A stretch of 64,000 nucleotides of DNA from Myxococcales bacterium (GCA_016794525.1 JAEUJY010000135.1:1-64000), one strand, 5' to 3'; positions 28,469 to 42,990 are shown, counted from the first letter of the stretch. Translations and numbers: made by a program. The notes: generated from the letters alone by a model not told the origin.

Positions 28469-30007
28469 ATGAGCGATCAGAAAGAAATCGGCTACAAGCG
28501 CATCAACTTCTTCAAGGGGTTCCTCACCACCGAGAAGGACTGGAACGACGCGGAGAAGTACCACATCGACAAGCGGATGCTGCACAACCGCTTGTTCCAC
28601 TCGCCGGGCGTGGCGATGGGCTACGGCGGCGACCTGCGGGTCACGGCGCGCGCGCGCGGCGACCTGTCGGTCGAGATCCAGCCCGGGTACGCGATCGACG
28701 GCGTCGGCCACGACCTGATGCTGTTCGACGCGGCGATCAAGAACATCAACCCCGAGGAGTTCCGGCTCCCGCAGACGATCTACGTCGTCTTGCGCTTCTA
28801 CGAGGAGATGTCCGACTTCATCGCGTACAAGGAGAACCTCGAGTACAAGGGCCACCGCCGCGTCCTCGAGAGCTGCAAGATCGAGGTCTCGCAGACCGAG
28901 CCGGACATCGCCCGCGAGGTCGAGCTGTGCCGGATCTACCTCGAGAAGGGCGCCAACCGCGTCCGCGACGCCCGCGACGCGGCCGACCCGCGCGCCAACG
29001 AGATCGACATGCGGTTCGTGCCCAAGGCCGGCCGCGCGGGCTCGTTCATGCACCCCGCGCAGCGGCTGCGGCTGCAGAACCTGCTGTGGCAGATCCGCAA
29101 GGGCGGCCTCGAGTACAGCCGGCGCGGCATCCACTCGGCGAACAACGTCATCCAGTGCTGCAACACGGCGCTGATGCTCGACGCGTCGAACATGGTCGAC
29201 CTGCGCAACATCTTCGACATCTTCTACCTGCTCATCGAGAGCGAGGGCGAGATGGCGCTCGACATCGACGCCCACCACCCCGCGATCGCGCAGAAGAAGG
29301 AGTTCTCGGAGTACCGCCGCCACGTCGAGATCCTCCGCGGCCTGATCGCCGAGGGGAAGTTCAACCTCGAGGCGTTCCAGAACATGCTGGCCTACCAGGG
29401 CAAGCTCAACGAGATCGCCAACCAGGCGATCGCCGGCGAGAAGCTCCTGGTCGAGGTGAAGGAGGAGCCGAAGGAGGAGAAGCCCAAGGTCGCCAACATC
29501 AGCGACTGGGAGGGCGTCAAGGTGATGCCGTACCCCAAGGAGTCGATGGACCTCGAGGGGCTCACCTGGGTGCTGGTCGACGAGATCAAGATCCTCGACA
29601 ACGACTCCGAGGCCAAGCACTCGTTCAACATCAAGGAAGCCAAGGACAGCTACCGGTCGCGCCAGAAGCTCAAGTACCCCGACGGCACGGTGATCGAGGG
29701 CGTCGGCCGCGCCCACGTCGGCGGCTTCGCCGAGTTCAAGGTCAACGTCACCGCCGGGCGCCCGGTGGTGATCCTGCGCCGCATGGACTACGTCTACGGC
29801 GACTACGAGCTCGAGATCCAGGTCAACAACAAGGCCATCGGCGTCGTGGCGTGCACCGGCACCGACCGCGTCCACCGCTGGCGCAACTGGCCGGCCATGA
29901 TCCCGGCCGAGCAGGTGACCGACTCGACCCTGACCATCAAGCAGGTCGCGCTCACCGCCGGTCGCGACGTGAACATGTTCCACATCTGGGTCTACCAGCC
30001 GAAGTAG
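28469..30007 (+). CDS. CIS baseplate-distal/fibre-like protein, 512 aa
   Basis: The first 110 residues (INFFKGFLTTEKDWNDAEKYHIDKRMLHNRLFHSPGVAMGY, then EIQPGYAIDGVGHDLML) match an N-terminal module seen in tail-associated and surface proteins of actinobacteria and myxobacteria: an 'F-x-G-x-x-L-T-x-x-D' helix, 'R-x-L-H-N-R' and an 'E-P-G-x-A-I-D' strand. The middle is helical. The C-terminal 120 residues (FAEFKVNVTAGRPVVILRRMDY, YELEIQVNNKAIGVVACTG) form a beta-sandwich-like domain resembling a carbohydrate-binding fold. It is the last gene before a strong hairpin and may attach fibres or recognise a surface. No named family is certain. Confidence 0.6.
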   Translation: MSDQKEIGYKRINFFKGFLTTEKDWNDAEKYHIDKRMLHNRLFHSPGVAMGYGGDLRVTARARGDLSVEIQPGYAIDGVGHDLMLFDAAIKNINPEEFRLPQTIYVVLRFYEEMSDFIAYKENLEYKGHRRVLESCKIEVSQTEPDIAREVELCRIYLEKGANRVRDARDAADPRANEIDMRFVPKAGRAGSFMHPAQRLRLQNLLWQIRKGGLEYSRRGIHSANNVIQCCNTALMLDASNMVDLRNIFDIFYLLIESEGEMALDIDAHHPAIAQKKEFSEYRRHVEILRGLIAEGKFNLEAFQNMLAYQGKLNEIANQAIAGEKLLVEVKEEPKEEKPKVANISDWEGVKVMPYPKESMDLEGLTWVLVDEIKILDNDSEAKHSFNIKEAKDSYRSRQKLKYPDGTVIEGVGRAHVGGFAEFKVNVTAGRPVVILRRMDYVYGDYELEIQVNNKAIGVVACTGTDRVHRWRNWPAMIPAEQVTDSTLTIKQVALTAGRDVNMFHIWVYQPK

Positions 30008-30020
30008 GCGAGGGGCGCTC

Positions 30021-30047
30021 GCCGCCCCGTCGGATGTTCGGGGCGGC
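30021..30047 (+). terminator. GC-rich hairpin closing the CIS structural operon
   Basis: GCCGCCCCG and CGGGGCGGC make a perfect 9-bp stem with a 9-base loop, 13 bases after the stop of the last structural gene. There is no T tract, as often in very GC-rich genomes, so termination may be incomplete. Confidence 0.55.
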
Positions 30048-30144
30048 CGGCGTGGCATCATCGCCGCAGCCGTTGCCGTGAGTTACCGGAGCGGATCCCC
30101 GCGGCCGGGGCGGTCGTTCATCGTCGCGAAGACCGGCGCGAGAC

Positions 30145-30175
30145 TTGTTTCCCGCGGCGCGCCCGGTGCTAGTAT
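30145..30175 (+). promoter_or_regulatory. possible promoter of the FHA module
   Basis: TTGTTT at 30145-30150 and TAGTAT at 30170-30175 are separated by 19 bases, about 50 bases before the first FHA gene and in a locally AT-richer patch. The spacing is long, so this is tentative. Confidence 0.3.
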
Positions 30176-30224
30176 CTCGCAGCGGGAATTCCGGGATTGA
30201 CCCCGGCGCGGAGTCGCACGCCCC

Positions 30225-31012
<788 letters not shown>

Positions 31013-31016
<4 letters not shown>

Positions 31017-32662
31017 AGCACCATCGGCTTGCCCTCGCGCTCTGTGCGCTGGCGACGCTCGCGTCGACCGCGCTGGCTGATCTCACGTGGACGCCGGAGT
31101 CGATCCCCGGCGAGCCCACCGAGAAGGACAAGAACCCGGCGCCGGCGATCAAGGTCAAGCTGATCGGCGAGCCGCTGCCGACGCAGGACGTGTGGAGCAC
31201 CTTCCTGCTCAAGCACGACCCGGCCGAGGTCAAGAAGATGCCCGGGGTCAAGCCGGTCAAGGCGATCCCGTATCACAAGTCGAGCGAGACGCTCGGCATC
31301 GTGCTGCTCATCGAGGGCCACGAGTACTACTTCGGCAACGACACGTACAAGCAGGCCCAGGACTGCAAGGACCCGGCGATCGCCGCGAGCGGCCAGCCGT
31401 GCCGCATCGTCAAGGTGTCGGCCGGCGTCTACACCGCGATCCGCGGCGCGCTCGAGGCGCCCGGCGCCAAGGACGAGGAGATCCCGTCGACGATCTCGCG
31501 CGCGGGCCCGCCCGGCTCGAAGGGCGCGATGATCATCTACAGCGCCGGCGCCGAGAAGAAGTACGAGGGCGACCTCAAGAACCTGACCGCCGACAAGATC
31601 GGCGACCAGCGGGCGCAGGAGGGCAAGACCTCGCGCGAGTTCATCGCCGGCCTGCAGATGGCGTCCGACGTGCTGAAGCGCATCGGCACCAACCGCAAGG
31701 CGCTGTTCATCTTCTCCGACGGCTTCGACGCCGGTTCGACCGAGGAGATCCAGGCGATCAAGAAGAAGCTCGACGCCGACAAGGTCGAGGTGTTCGCGTT
31801 CTCGCTCGAGGCCTCGTCGGACTTCATCCCGGACGACGCCAACGCGCTCAAGCAGTCGAAGACCAAGCTCGACACGCTGGCCGGCGGGCCGGCGGTCAAG
31901 GCCAAGGACTCCGACACGCTCAAGGCGGCGATCACCGCCGCGGTCATCCAGCTCAACAGCCGCTTCACGCTGGTGTTCCCGGGGCGCGCCGTCGACCCGA
32001 AGACCAAGATGAAGGCGGGCTTCCAGTGGGACGAGAAGGAGCACATCCTCAAGCTGTTCCGCGGCGACGAGGAGATCATCAACTACGCGTCCGACGGCGG
32101 CGAGAAGGTCACGACGATGGTGATGGCGCCCAAGTGGGGCCAGTCCAAGGGCGGCAGCCTGTGGTGGCTGTGGGTCGCGATCCCCGGCGGCGTGCTCTTG
32201 CTCGGCATCATCATCGCCGCGGTCGGCGGCAAGAAGGCCCCGGCGCCCGCGCCGGTCGTGGTCGCCGCGCCGGCCCCGGCCGCGCCGGCGCCCGCTATGT
32301 CGGCGCCGCCGAACCCGGCCAAGACGATGATGGTCAACATCTCGAGCGGCGACGGCCTGCCGGTGGTCGGCTGGATCGTGCCGATCCAGGGCGAGAAGCA
32401 GTTCCAGACCTTCAAGCTCCAGTACGGCGAGACCCGCATCGGCACCACGTCCAACGCCCACATCGTCCTGAACGACGGGTTCATGAGCACCGATCACGCC
32501 AAGATCGTCATGTCGCCGACGGGCTTCACGTTGATGGACAACAACTCCACCAACGGCACGTTCGCCAACGAGCGGCGCATCCAGCGCCACGAGCTCGTCG
32601 ACAACGACATGATCATGTTCGGCAAGACCGTCTGCAAGTTCAAGACGATCCTCGGTACGTGA
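31013..32662 (+). CDS. signal peptide-VWA-TM-FHA membrane protein, 549 aa
   Basis: A signal peptide (MKHHRLALALCALATLASTALA) leads into a VWA-like Rossmann domain (TLGIVLLIEGHEYY, then KALFIFSDGFDAGS and VEVFAFSLEAS, to about residue 300), a transmembrane helix at about 383-404 (WLWVAIPGGVLLLGIIIAAV), a Pro/Ala linker with PAKTMMVN (Thr438), and a C-terminal FHA domain (TRIGTTSNAHIVL, STDHAKI, NSTNGTFAN). The MIDAS motif D-x-S-x-S is absent. Topology predicts VWA in the periplasm and FHA in the cytoplasm. The FHA lacks the GR arginine (GT). It pairs with the similar protein at 33296. A double-hairpin element lies seven bases after the stop. Confidence 0.85.
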
Positions 32663-32668
32663 ATATGA

Positions 32669-32739
32669 GAGGGTCTTTCGAAAAGACCCTCCCCCACAAG
32701 ACGTGGGGCCCCCACCCGAAACGCGAGACGCCTGGCCCC
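32669..32739 (+). repeat. dispersed double-hairpin element, copy 1
   Basis: A perfect 10-bp stem, GAGGGTCTTT with AAAGACCCTC around a CGA loop (32669-32691), is followed at once by CCCCAC/GTGGGG around AAGAC (32692-32708) and then the conserved tail containing CACCCGAAACGCGAGACGCC. Closely related copies follow the stops at 42067 (+) and at 46924 (- strand gene). It may end or stabilise transcripts, or be a mobile intergenic repeat. Confidence 0.75.
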
Positions 32740-32808
32740 GTGACCTTGGTGCTGTGTGAGGGCTGTTCGATCGCCCCGCCCGTGCGCTGACCAACCCTCC
32801 GACTTCTC

Positions 32809-33279
32809 GTGTCGACCCCGATCCTCCTCGTCGTCATCATCGGCTCAGTGCTGGGCGTCGCGTTGCTCGTCTTCGCGATCGCCCGCGGCCGCGGCAAGGG
32901 AGGGGCAGGCGCCAGCGGCGGGCTGTGCCCGAGCTGCCGCCGGGCGATGCGCCCGGAGTGGCCGCGCTGCATGTTCTGTGGCTGGATGCCGGTGGCGCGC
33001 CTCGAGTTCGTGCTCGGCCCGCTGACCGGCCAGGTCATCGAGCTGCGCGAGGACGTCACGACCGTCGGCTCGGTGGTGGGCAACTCGATCGTGCTCGCGG
33101 ATCCGGCGGTGTCGCGCAAGCACGCCGGCATCCGGCGGATGGAGGGCGGCTACGAGCTGGCCGACCTCGGCTCGACCAACGGCATCTACGTCAACGGCCA
33201 CCGCCTCCCCAAGAAGAACCTCGCCCCCGGCGACGTCATCCGCGTCGGCAACAGCGAGTGCGTGTTCCGACCGCAGTAG
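32809..33279 (+). CDS. TM-zinc ribbon-FHA protein, 156 aa
   Basis: The GTG-initiated product has an N-terminal transmembrane helix (ILLVVIIGSVLGVALLVFAI, residues 4-24), a zinc ribbon (GLCPSCRRAM and RCMFCGWMP) and a C-terminal FHA domain with 'TVGSVVGNSIVL', 'VSRKHAGI' and 'GSTNGIYVNGHRL'. The SRKH and STNG motifs are intact while GR is GS. It is anchored with the FHA in the cytoplasm (inferred from the basic residues after the helix). Unlike its neighbours it has no Thr-rich K-T-M/Q peptide before the FHA, so it looks like a pure reader. It precedes the second VWA-FHA gene by 16 bases. Confidence 0.85.
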   Translation: MSTPILLVVIIGSVLGVALLVFAIARGRGKGGAGASGGLCPSCRRAMRPEWPRCMFCGWMPVARLEFVLGPLTGQVIELREDVTTVGSVVGNSIVLADPAVSRKHAGIRRMEGGYELADLGSTNGIYVNGHRLPKKNLAPGDVIRVGNSECVFRPQ

Positions 33280-33295
33280 GCCCAAGAGAGTCCGC

Positions 33296-34924
33296 ATGCA
33301 CCTGCCTCGTTCGATCTTCCTCTCCGCGCTGGTGGCCGTGGTCGCGACGACCGCGCTCGCCCGCGCCGACGTCACGCTCGAGACCACCGTCCTCGATCCC
33401 GAGACCAAGGGCGGCGCGCCGACCTTGCAGGTGACGGTCATCGGCGCCACGCCGGGCGAGCTCGGGAGCTACTCGCTCAAGCAGGGCGACAAGGCGACCG
33501 CGGCGATCAAGGCGTCGAAGCTGGTGCCGTTCCTCGAGGGGCCGGACGCGATCGGCATGGTCGTCGTCGTGCTCGCCGACGGCAACTGGCTGGCCAACCA
33601 GGGCCGCTCGGACATCGGCGACAGCGTCCAGGCCGCGTTCGCCAGCCTCGCCGCCGCCGGGCCCAAGGGCTCGCAGGTGTCGGTGGTCACCTACGCCGAG
33701 GGCGCGACCGTCGTGAAGTCGGCCGTGCCGCTGGCCGACCTCGCCAGCGTCAAGCTCACCCCCGGCCCGACGGGCCCCAAGGCGCAGCGCGCGCTGGCGG
33801 CGGGCCTCAAGGCCGGCGTCGCCGAGCTCGACAAGCTGGCCGGCAAGCGCAAGGTGCTGGTGCTGATCGGCGACGGCGTGGACGGCGCGGGCGCCAGCGC
33901 GCCGTCGACGGCGGTCCGCGACATCGGCAAGCAGCTCGTCGACAAGAAGGTGATGGCGGTGGCGATGATCTACCAGATCCGCTCCGCCGAGTTCGGCCAG
34001 CCCGAGACGCCGATGAAGCTCGACCCGGTCACCAAGCAGCAGGTGCCCGACGAGGACGCCGGCGCCGAGCTCGAGCGCGCCTGGCGGCAGACGCTCAAGC
34101 AGGCGGTCGAGGACGCGAAGTTCATGACCTCGGATCACTCGACCGAGCTGACGTCCAAGGCCGGCTTCGCGGTGGCGGCCGACAGCCTCGCCAGCGAGCT
34201 CGCCGATCGCTTCTACCTGCAGTTCCCCGGCTACGACAAGACCGCCAAGGCCGGCCTCAGCTGGGACGGCAAGGCCCACCCGCTGGTGCTGCGCGTCGAC
34301 GGCAACGACCTCGCGACGGTCGAGGCGACGCTCGAGCCGAAGTGGAGCGCCGGCGGCGGCGGCTCGCCGATCTGGTTGTTCATCGTGATCCCGGTGGCGC
34401 TGCTCGGCATCGGCGCCGCGGTGGTGATGGGGATGAAGAAGAAGCCCGCCGCCGCGGCGACGCCGGCGGGGGCCGCCGCGCCCGGGGCGCCTGGCGTCGG
34501 TGGGCCCGGCGCGCCGGGGGCGGTGCCCGGTGCGCCCGGTGGGCCTGGTGCGCCCGGTGCGCCGGGTGGCGCGCCCGGCAAGCCGATGAAGACCCAGTTC
34601 ATCAACCTCGCGGGCGACGACGTCTTCCCGATCGTGGGGTGGCTGGTGTTCCTGAACGGACCGCAGAAGTTCAAGACCCACAAGCTCGGGTCGGGGGTCA
34701 CCAAGATCGGCACCAGCAAGGAGTCCGACATCGTGATCGACGACGGCTACATGAGCACCAGCCACGCGATCGTGCTCACGACGCCCGACGGCTTCACGCT
34801 GCAGGACAACAACTCGCGCAACGGCACGTTCGTGAACAACCAGCGGGTCTCGAAGTACGAGCTGATGGACTCGGACGTGGTCACGTTCGGACAGACCCAG
34901 CTGAAGTTCAAGGCGACGATCTGA
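33296..34924 (+). CDS. signal peptide-VWA-TM-FHA membrane protein 2, 542 aa
   Basis: Signal peptide ([17 protein letters not shown]), VWA-like domain (IGMVVVVLADGNWLANQ; QVSVVTYAEGATVV; RKVLVLIGDGVDGAG; VMAVAMIYQI), transmembrane helix at about 357-377 (IWLFIVIPVALLGIGAAVVM), a collagen-like GAPG linker, the peptide KPMKTQFIN (Thr433) and an FHA domain (TKIGTSKESDIVI, STSHAIV, NSRNGTFVN). It is a paralogue of the protein at 31013. The MIDAS motif is again missing and GR is GT. The M-K-T-Q peptide matches the kinase activation loop. An unrelated-sequence but equal-shaped double hairpin starts seven bases after the stop. Confidence 0.85.
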   Translation: MHLPRSIFLSALVAVVATTALARADVTLETTVLDPETKGGAPTLQVTVIGATPGELGSYSLKQGDKATAAIKASKLVPFLEGPDAIGMVVVVLADGNWLANQGRSDIGDSVQAAFASLAAAGPKGSQVSVVTYAEGATVVKSAVPLADLASVKLTPGPTGPKAQRALAAGLKAGVAELDKLAGKRKVLVLIGDGVDGAGASAPSTAVRDIGKQLVDKKVMAVAMIYQIRSAEFGQPETPMKLDPVTKQQVPDEDAGAELERAWRQTLKQAVEDAKFMTSDHSTELTSKAGFAVAADSLASELADRFYLQFPGYDKTAKAGLSWDGKAHPLVLRVDGNDLATVEATLEPKWSAGGGGSPIWLFIVIPVALLGIGAAVVMGMKKKPAAAATPAGAAAPGAPGVGGPGAPGAVPGAPGGPGAPGAPGGAPGKPMKTQFINLAGDDVFPIVGWLVFLNGPQKFKTHKLGSGVTKIGTSKESDIVIDDGYMSTSHAIVLTTPDGFTLQDNNSRNGTFVNNQRVSKYELMDSDVVTFGQTQLKFKATI

Positions 34925-34930
34925 TTCCCA

Positions 34931-34980
34931 GGGAGGTCTCTCGCGAGACCTCCCCTCGGCGGGGCCAGGTCCCCGCCGAG
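34931..34980 (+). terminator. double perfect hairpin after the second VWA-FHA gene
   Basis: Two adjoining perfect 10-bp stems: GGGAGGTCTC/GAGACCTCCC with loop TCGC, then CTCGGCGGGG/CCCCGCCGAG with loop CCAGGT. The first begins seven bases after the stop codon. The remaining spacer to 35158 holds no gene that I can see. The shape equals that of the repeat copies at 32669 and 42074 although the sequence differs. Confidence 0.65.
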
Positions 34981-35158
34981 CCTCCCCTCCACGACGATCT
35001 GAAGACCCCAGGCGCCGGCGGTGAGTTTCCCACCCGGGGGTTGCGCCCCGGGACCGTGTTGACCGGTCGAGGGTGAGGCCGAAGCGGTCGGTGGATGCTG
35101 GTAATTTCCGTCGAGACATAGCGGTGGCCGCGGGCGTCGGGTAGGATCGTTTTCACCC

Positions 35159-37921
<2,763 letters not shown>

Positions 37922-38037
37922 CGCGTCCGCGCGGCGGCCCGGGCCGGGCCGTCGCTGATCGTTCCGCGTCTGGTGACGACCCGACGGCGACGTCCGCACA
38001 GCGCGCCGTCCGTGTGAGAGACTGGAAGGACCTGCCG

Positions 38038-39666
<1,629 letters not shown>

Positions 39667-39693
39667 AGTTCAGGCTCACGCCAGGAGAACGCG

Positions 39694-40098
<405 letters not shown>

Positions 40099-40271
40099 CT
40101 CGGTCGTCGCGGCGCACGGCCCGTGTCCACCGGGGCCGTCGCGAGGAGCCGCGGATGCAAGGCAGCGGTGGGGCCCCGGCACCGCAGCGTACGTCGGTAC
40201 GCGAGGATGACGGGGGGGACCGATAACGCAGCAGACGCGGCCCGCAGCAGGCCCCCACGAGAGGACCCCAG

Positions 40272-40487
40272 ATGCGCAAGCAGGATATCGAGATCACCAT
40301 CAGCCCGACCGGTGAGGTCACCTTCACCGCCAAGGGCATCAAGGGATCCAGCTGCCTGGACGAGACCAAGTTCCTCGAGCAGGCGCTGGGCGGCGGCGTG
40401 CTGGACCAGCAGAAGACCGGCGAATACTACGAACAATCAGAGGGTTACGTCTCGACCTGGGCCGGCAGCGACGGCAAGGACGACTGA
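40272..40487 (+). CDS. DUF2997 protein, 71 aa
   Basis: The short protein 'KQDIEITISPTGEVTFTAKGIKGSSCLDETKFLEQALGG' with the C-terminal 'EYYEQSEGYVSTW' matches DUF2997, a small beta-alpha family that accompanies DUF1257. Cys28 in the 'KGSSCLDETKFLE' motif is conserved in the family. Role unknown. The 173-base gap before it holds a GTGGG/CCCAC-type dyad and a GCGTAC/GTACGC stem-loop but no gene. Confidence 0.88.
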   Translation: MRKQDIEITISPTGEVTFTAKGIKGSSCLDETKFLEQALGGGVLDQQKTGEYYEQSEGYVSTWAGSDGKDD

Positions 40488-40571
40488 CCGGCGCGACGCG
40501 CGGTTCGGGGGGGCCTGCGGGGGCCGCGGCAGGGGGACCCGCTGGTGGGAAGGTTGGGCGGTCTGATCGCG

Positions 40572-40577
40572 TACAAT
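40572..40577 (+). promoter_or_regulatory. possible -10 element TACAAT
   Basis: TACAAT is a near-consensus -10 hexamer, rare in this GC-rich DNA. No good -35 is visible. It would place the transcript start near 40584, which favours the GTG at 40607 over the one at 40580 as the start of the next gene. Confidence 0.35.
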
Positions 40578-40606
40578 GGGTGAACGCCTCACCCGGCTGG
40601 AGCCTC

Positions 40607-41266
40607 GTGTCCAACAACGAAGACGAAGAACTCGACGACCTCGCGAGTCTCCCGCCCGAGCAGCTCTCGGACGAGCTGGCCCGGGACATCGCGAAGCGCT
40701 GGGATCCCGAGCGGCTGCTGAAGCTGGTCGCGGCGCGCGCCGGCAAGGGCGAGCAGCTCGACCACTCGCTGCGGCAGCGCTACGAGCAGAAGCTCGGCGT
40801 CGACCTCGGCCACGTCCGGGTGTTCACCGGCACCTTCGCCGAGGAGTTCAACCGGCAGCGCAACGCCGACGCCGTGACGATCGGCGGCACCGGCATGATC
40901 CTCATGGGCAACTCGACCGACCGGTCGATGGCGACCGCCGACGGGCAGGCGCTCTTGGCCCACGAGCTGACCCACGTCGCCCAGGCCGAGAAGGGCGTCC
41001 ACCGCGCCGGCCGCAGCTCCGACCTGGTGCTGGCCAGCGAGGAGCACGAGGCCGAGGCCGAGGCGGCCGAGGCGGAGGCGGCGGCCGAGCACAAGGGCGA
41101 GGCCCAGACCCAGGGCGCGGGCCACGCCAAGCACGAGCAGGCCGCGGCGAAGAAGCAGAACTCCGAGAAGCTGAAGGAAGAGATCAAGGAGAAGGTCCTC
41201 GAGATGCTGGGCGAGTGGGGGCGGGTGGAGGAGATGCGCTCGGGCCAGGCGATGCGGCGCCCGTGA
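40607..41266 (+). CDS. DUF4157 (eCIS-associated) protein with HExxH motif, 219 aa
   Basis: The core 'LDHSLRQRYEQKLGVDLGHVRVFTG' followed by 'NADAVTIGGTGMILMG' and 'LLAHELTHVAQ' is DUF4157, the domain that marks eCIS-linked effectors. The metalloprotease-like motif is H119-E-L-T-H123. Start chosen at GTG 40607 with GGAG just upstream; GTG 40580 is an alternative giving nine more residues. After the core there is only an Ala/Glu/Lys-rich helical tail (about 150-219) with no recognisable toxin domain. It may be a cargo, a protease acting on cargo, or a loader. Confidence 0.85.
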   Translation: MSNNEDEELDDLASLPPEQLSDELARDIAKRWDPERLLKLVAARAGKGEQLDHSLRQRYEQKLGVDLGHVRVFTGTFAEEFNRQRNADAVTIGGTGMILMGNSTDRSMATADGQALLAHELTHVAQAEKGVHRAGRSSDLVLASEEHEAEAEAAEAEAAAEHKGEAQTQGAGHAKHEQAAAKKQNSEKLKEEIKEKVLEMLGEWGRVEEMRSGQAMRRP

Positions 41267-41386
41267 TCGCCCGGCACCCGTCGCGGGTGCGCGCGTCCAC
41301 GATCGAAGCGGCGGCGGCGACTCGCGGGGCGCCGCGATTCGCGGTACCGTCGAAGACGATGTCGATCTCGAGCCGCCCGGTGCGCC

Positions 41387-42067
41387 ATGGCTGACAGCTC
41401 CGCCGACGCTGGCGTGGTCCAGTCGCGGTTCCAGCTCGAGCGGCTGGTCGCGGACGACGAGCTGACCGGTCGCCAGATCGTCGGGTTCGCCGCCCGCGGC
41501 GCGCTGCTGCGCGGGCTCGATCTCGACGGCGTCACGATCGAGCGCCTCGACCTGCAGGAGGCGATCGGCGACGACGCCCGCCTCGAGCGCGCCCAGCTCA
41601 AGCAGACCGACTTCCGCCGCTCGCGCTGGACCGGCGCGCTGTGGAACCGGGTGCAGGTCGCCGAGTGCGACCTCACCGAGATCCAGTTCCGCGGCGCCCA
41701 GCTGTTGCGGTGCGAGCTGGGCCCGGTGCGGATGGCCAAGGCCAGCTTCCACAAGGCCCGGCTGATGTCGACGACGTTCAAGCAGTCGGAGCTGTACTCG
41801 GCGGACTTCTCGGGCGCGGTGCTGACCAAGGTGGTGTTCGACGGCTACGACGGCTCGACGGTGTCGCTGTCGCGCACCGACTGGACCGGCGCCGCGCTGT
41901 GCGAGGTCGACTTCCGCCGCGCCAACCTCTACGGCGCGGTGTTCCGCGAGGCCGTGCTGTTCAAGTGCGACCTGCGCGGCGTCGGCCTGTCCAGCGCCGA
42001 TCTGCGCGGCGCGCGCCTGGTGGGGTGCACCACCGCCGGCGCCGACCTCGACGGCGCCGAGCTGTGA
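41387..42067 (+). CDS. pentapeptide-repeat protein, 226 aa
   Basis: From about residue 35 onward the sequence runs as five-residue steps with a central Leu or Phe: 'ALLRGLDLDGVTIERLDLQEA', 'AQLKQTDFRRSRWTGAL', 'LYSADFSGAVLTKVVF', 'CEVDFRRANLYGAVFREAVLFKCDLRG'. This predicts a quadrilateral beta-helix. In T6SS and eCIS settings such proteins can be cargo, but many are unrelated. It lies on the same strand 120 bases after the DUF4157 gene and is followed by a double-hairpin element. Confidence 0.85.
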   Translation: MADSSADAGVVQSRFQLERLVADDELTGRQIVGFAARGALLRGLDLDGVTIERLDLQEAIGDDARLERAQLKQTDFRRSRWTGALWNRVQVAECDLTEIQFRGAQLLRCELGPVRMAKASFHKARLMSTTFKQSELYSADFSGAVLTKVVFDGYDGSTVSLSRTDWTGAALCEVDFRRANLYGAVFREAVLFKCDLRGVGLSSADLRGARLVGCTTAGADLDGAEL

Positions 42068-42073
42068 TCCAGA

Positions 42074-42113
42074 GAGGGTCTTTCGCAAAGACCCTCCCCC
42101 ACAAGACGTGGGG
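42074..42113 (+). repeat. dispersed double-hairpin element, copy 2
   Basis: The stem GAGGGTCTTT/AAAGACCCTC around CGC (42074-42096) and the stem CCCCAC/GTGGGG around AAGAC (42097-42113) repeat copy 1 almost exactly. It starts seven bases after the pentapeptide gene stop and leads straight into a 72-bp tandem array. Confidence 0.8.
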
Positions 42114-42117
42114 CCCC

Positions 42118-42298
42118 CACCCGAAACGGCAGAACGTTCAGCGCAGGGTATCGCTCGATCCATACACCTCTTCTTCCTGCCCAGGGCCCCACCCGAAACA
42201 GCAGAACGTTCAGCGCAGGGTATCGCTCGATCCATACACCTCTTCTTCCTGCACAGGGCCCCACCCGAAACGCGAGAACGTTCAGCGCAGGGTAGCGA
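42118..42298 (+). repeat. 72-bp tandem array (about 2.5 units) joined to the double hairpin
   Basis: Units begin with CACCCGAAAC at 42118, 42190 and 42262, exactly 72 bases apart, and each contains AGAACGTTCAGCGCAGGGTA. The first two units also share the 30-odd bases that include CCATACACCTCTTCTTCCTG. The inter-repeat DNA is the same in both, so this is a simple tandem duplication of the element tail. The third unit breaks off before the next gene. Confidence 0.85.
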
Positions 42299-42330
42299 TT
42301 GACCCGGCACCCACCACCGCGAGAGCTGCA

Positions 42331-42990
42331 ATGCCGACCCGACCTGACCTTCGCGACATCACCACCGGCGTCAAGGACGCCCTCGCCGACTGCGATCGCG
42401 ACACGCTGCTCGACATCCTCACCTTCGTGATGAAGGAGTACGTGGTCGACGGCCCGCCGCCGATGCTGATGCACCAGACCGAGTCGTTCGCCGACCTCAA
42501 CCGGCTGACGTTCGCGCAGCTGATCATCGCGCTGCAGACCCGCCTCGACCTGCCCGAGCTGGGGCTGTTCGCCGTCGACGGCGAGCAGGTCTCCGTGCGG
42601 ATCGGCGGGGTGATGCAGGCGCTCGGGCGCGGCCCCGCCGCCGCGGCCCCCGCGGCCGAGCTGCCCCGACCGTCGGCCGGCGTGCGCGTCGTCGAGACGC
42701 CGACCCGCCCCGCGCCGTCGGCGGCGCCCGCCGCGCCGATGCCGCCGGGGGCGATGGTCACCGAGCGCGCCGCGCCGCCGCCGGCCCGCGGCCTGTCGCT
42801 GCGCGGTCGGCCGGGCGGGGCGATGGCCGCCGAGGGCGGCGACGCCGCGCCGCCCCCAGCCGCCGCCCCGGCGCCGGCCCCCGCGGCACCGGCGGCCGCG
42901 GCGCCCCCGGCGACGCCCGAGCGGCGCGACGACCCCGCGGCGAGCGGCGACGACGCCTCGGCGCGCTTCTCGCTCCTGGAGCTCGACTGA
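42331..42990 (+). CDS. unknown protein with Pro/Ala-rich tail, 219 aa
   Basis: I do not recognise a family. Residues 1-92 look like a compact helical domain (DLRDITTGVKDALADCDRDTL, LDILTFVMKEYVV, LTFAQLIIALQTRLDLPEL). The rest is a Pro/Ala/Arg-rich disordered tail ending in DDASARFSLLELD, a conserved-looking acidic end that could be a docking peptide. Its TGATG overlap with the next gene indicates coupled translation. The start ATG follows the repeat array by about 30 bases. Confidence 0.7.
   Translation: MPTRPDLRDITTGVKDALADCDRDTLLDILTFVMKEYVVDGPPPMLMHQTESFADLNRLTFAQLIIALQTRLDLPELGLFAVDGEQVSVRIGGVMQALGRGPAAAAPAAELPRPSAGVRVVETPTRPAPSAAPAAPMPPGAMVTERAAPPPARGLSLRGRPGGAMAAEGGDAAPPPAAAPAPAPAAPAAAAPPATPERRDDPAASGDDASARFSLLELD

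Noticed and set aside
42118-42298. Direct repeats at regular spacing that could suggest a CRISPR array
   Set aside because: The DNA between repeats is the same in each unit, only about 2.5 units exist, and no cas gene is near. It is a tandem duplication.
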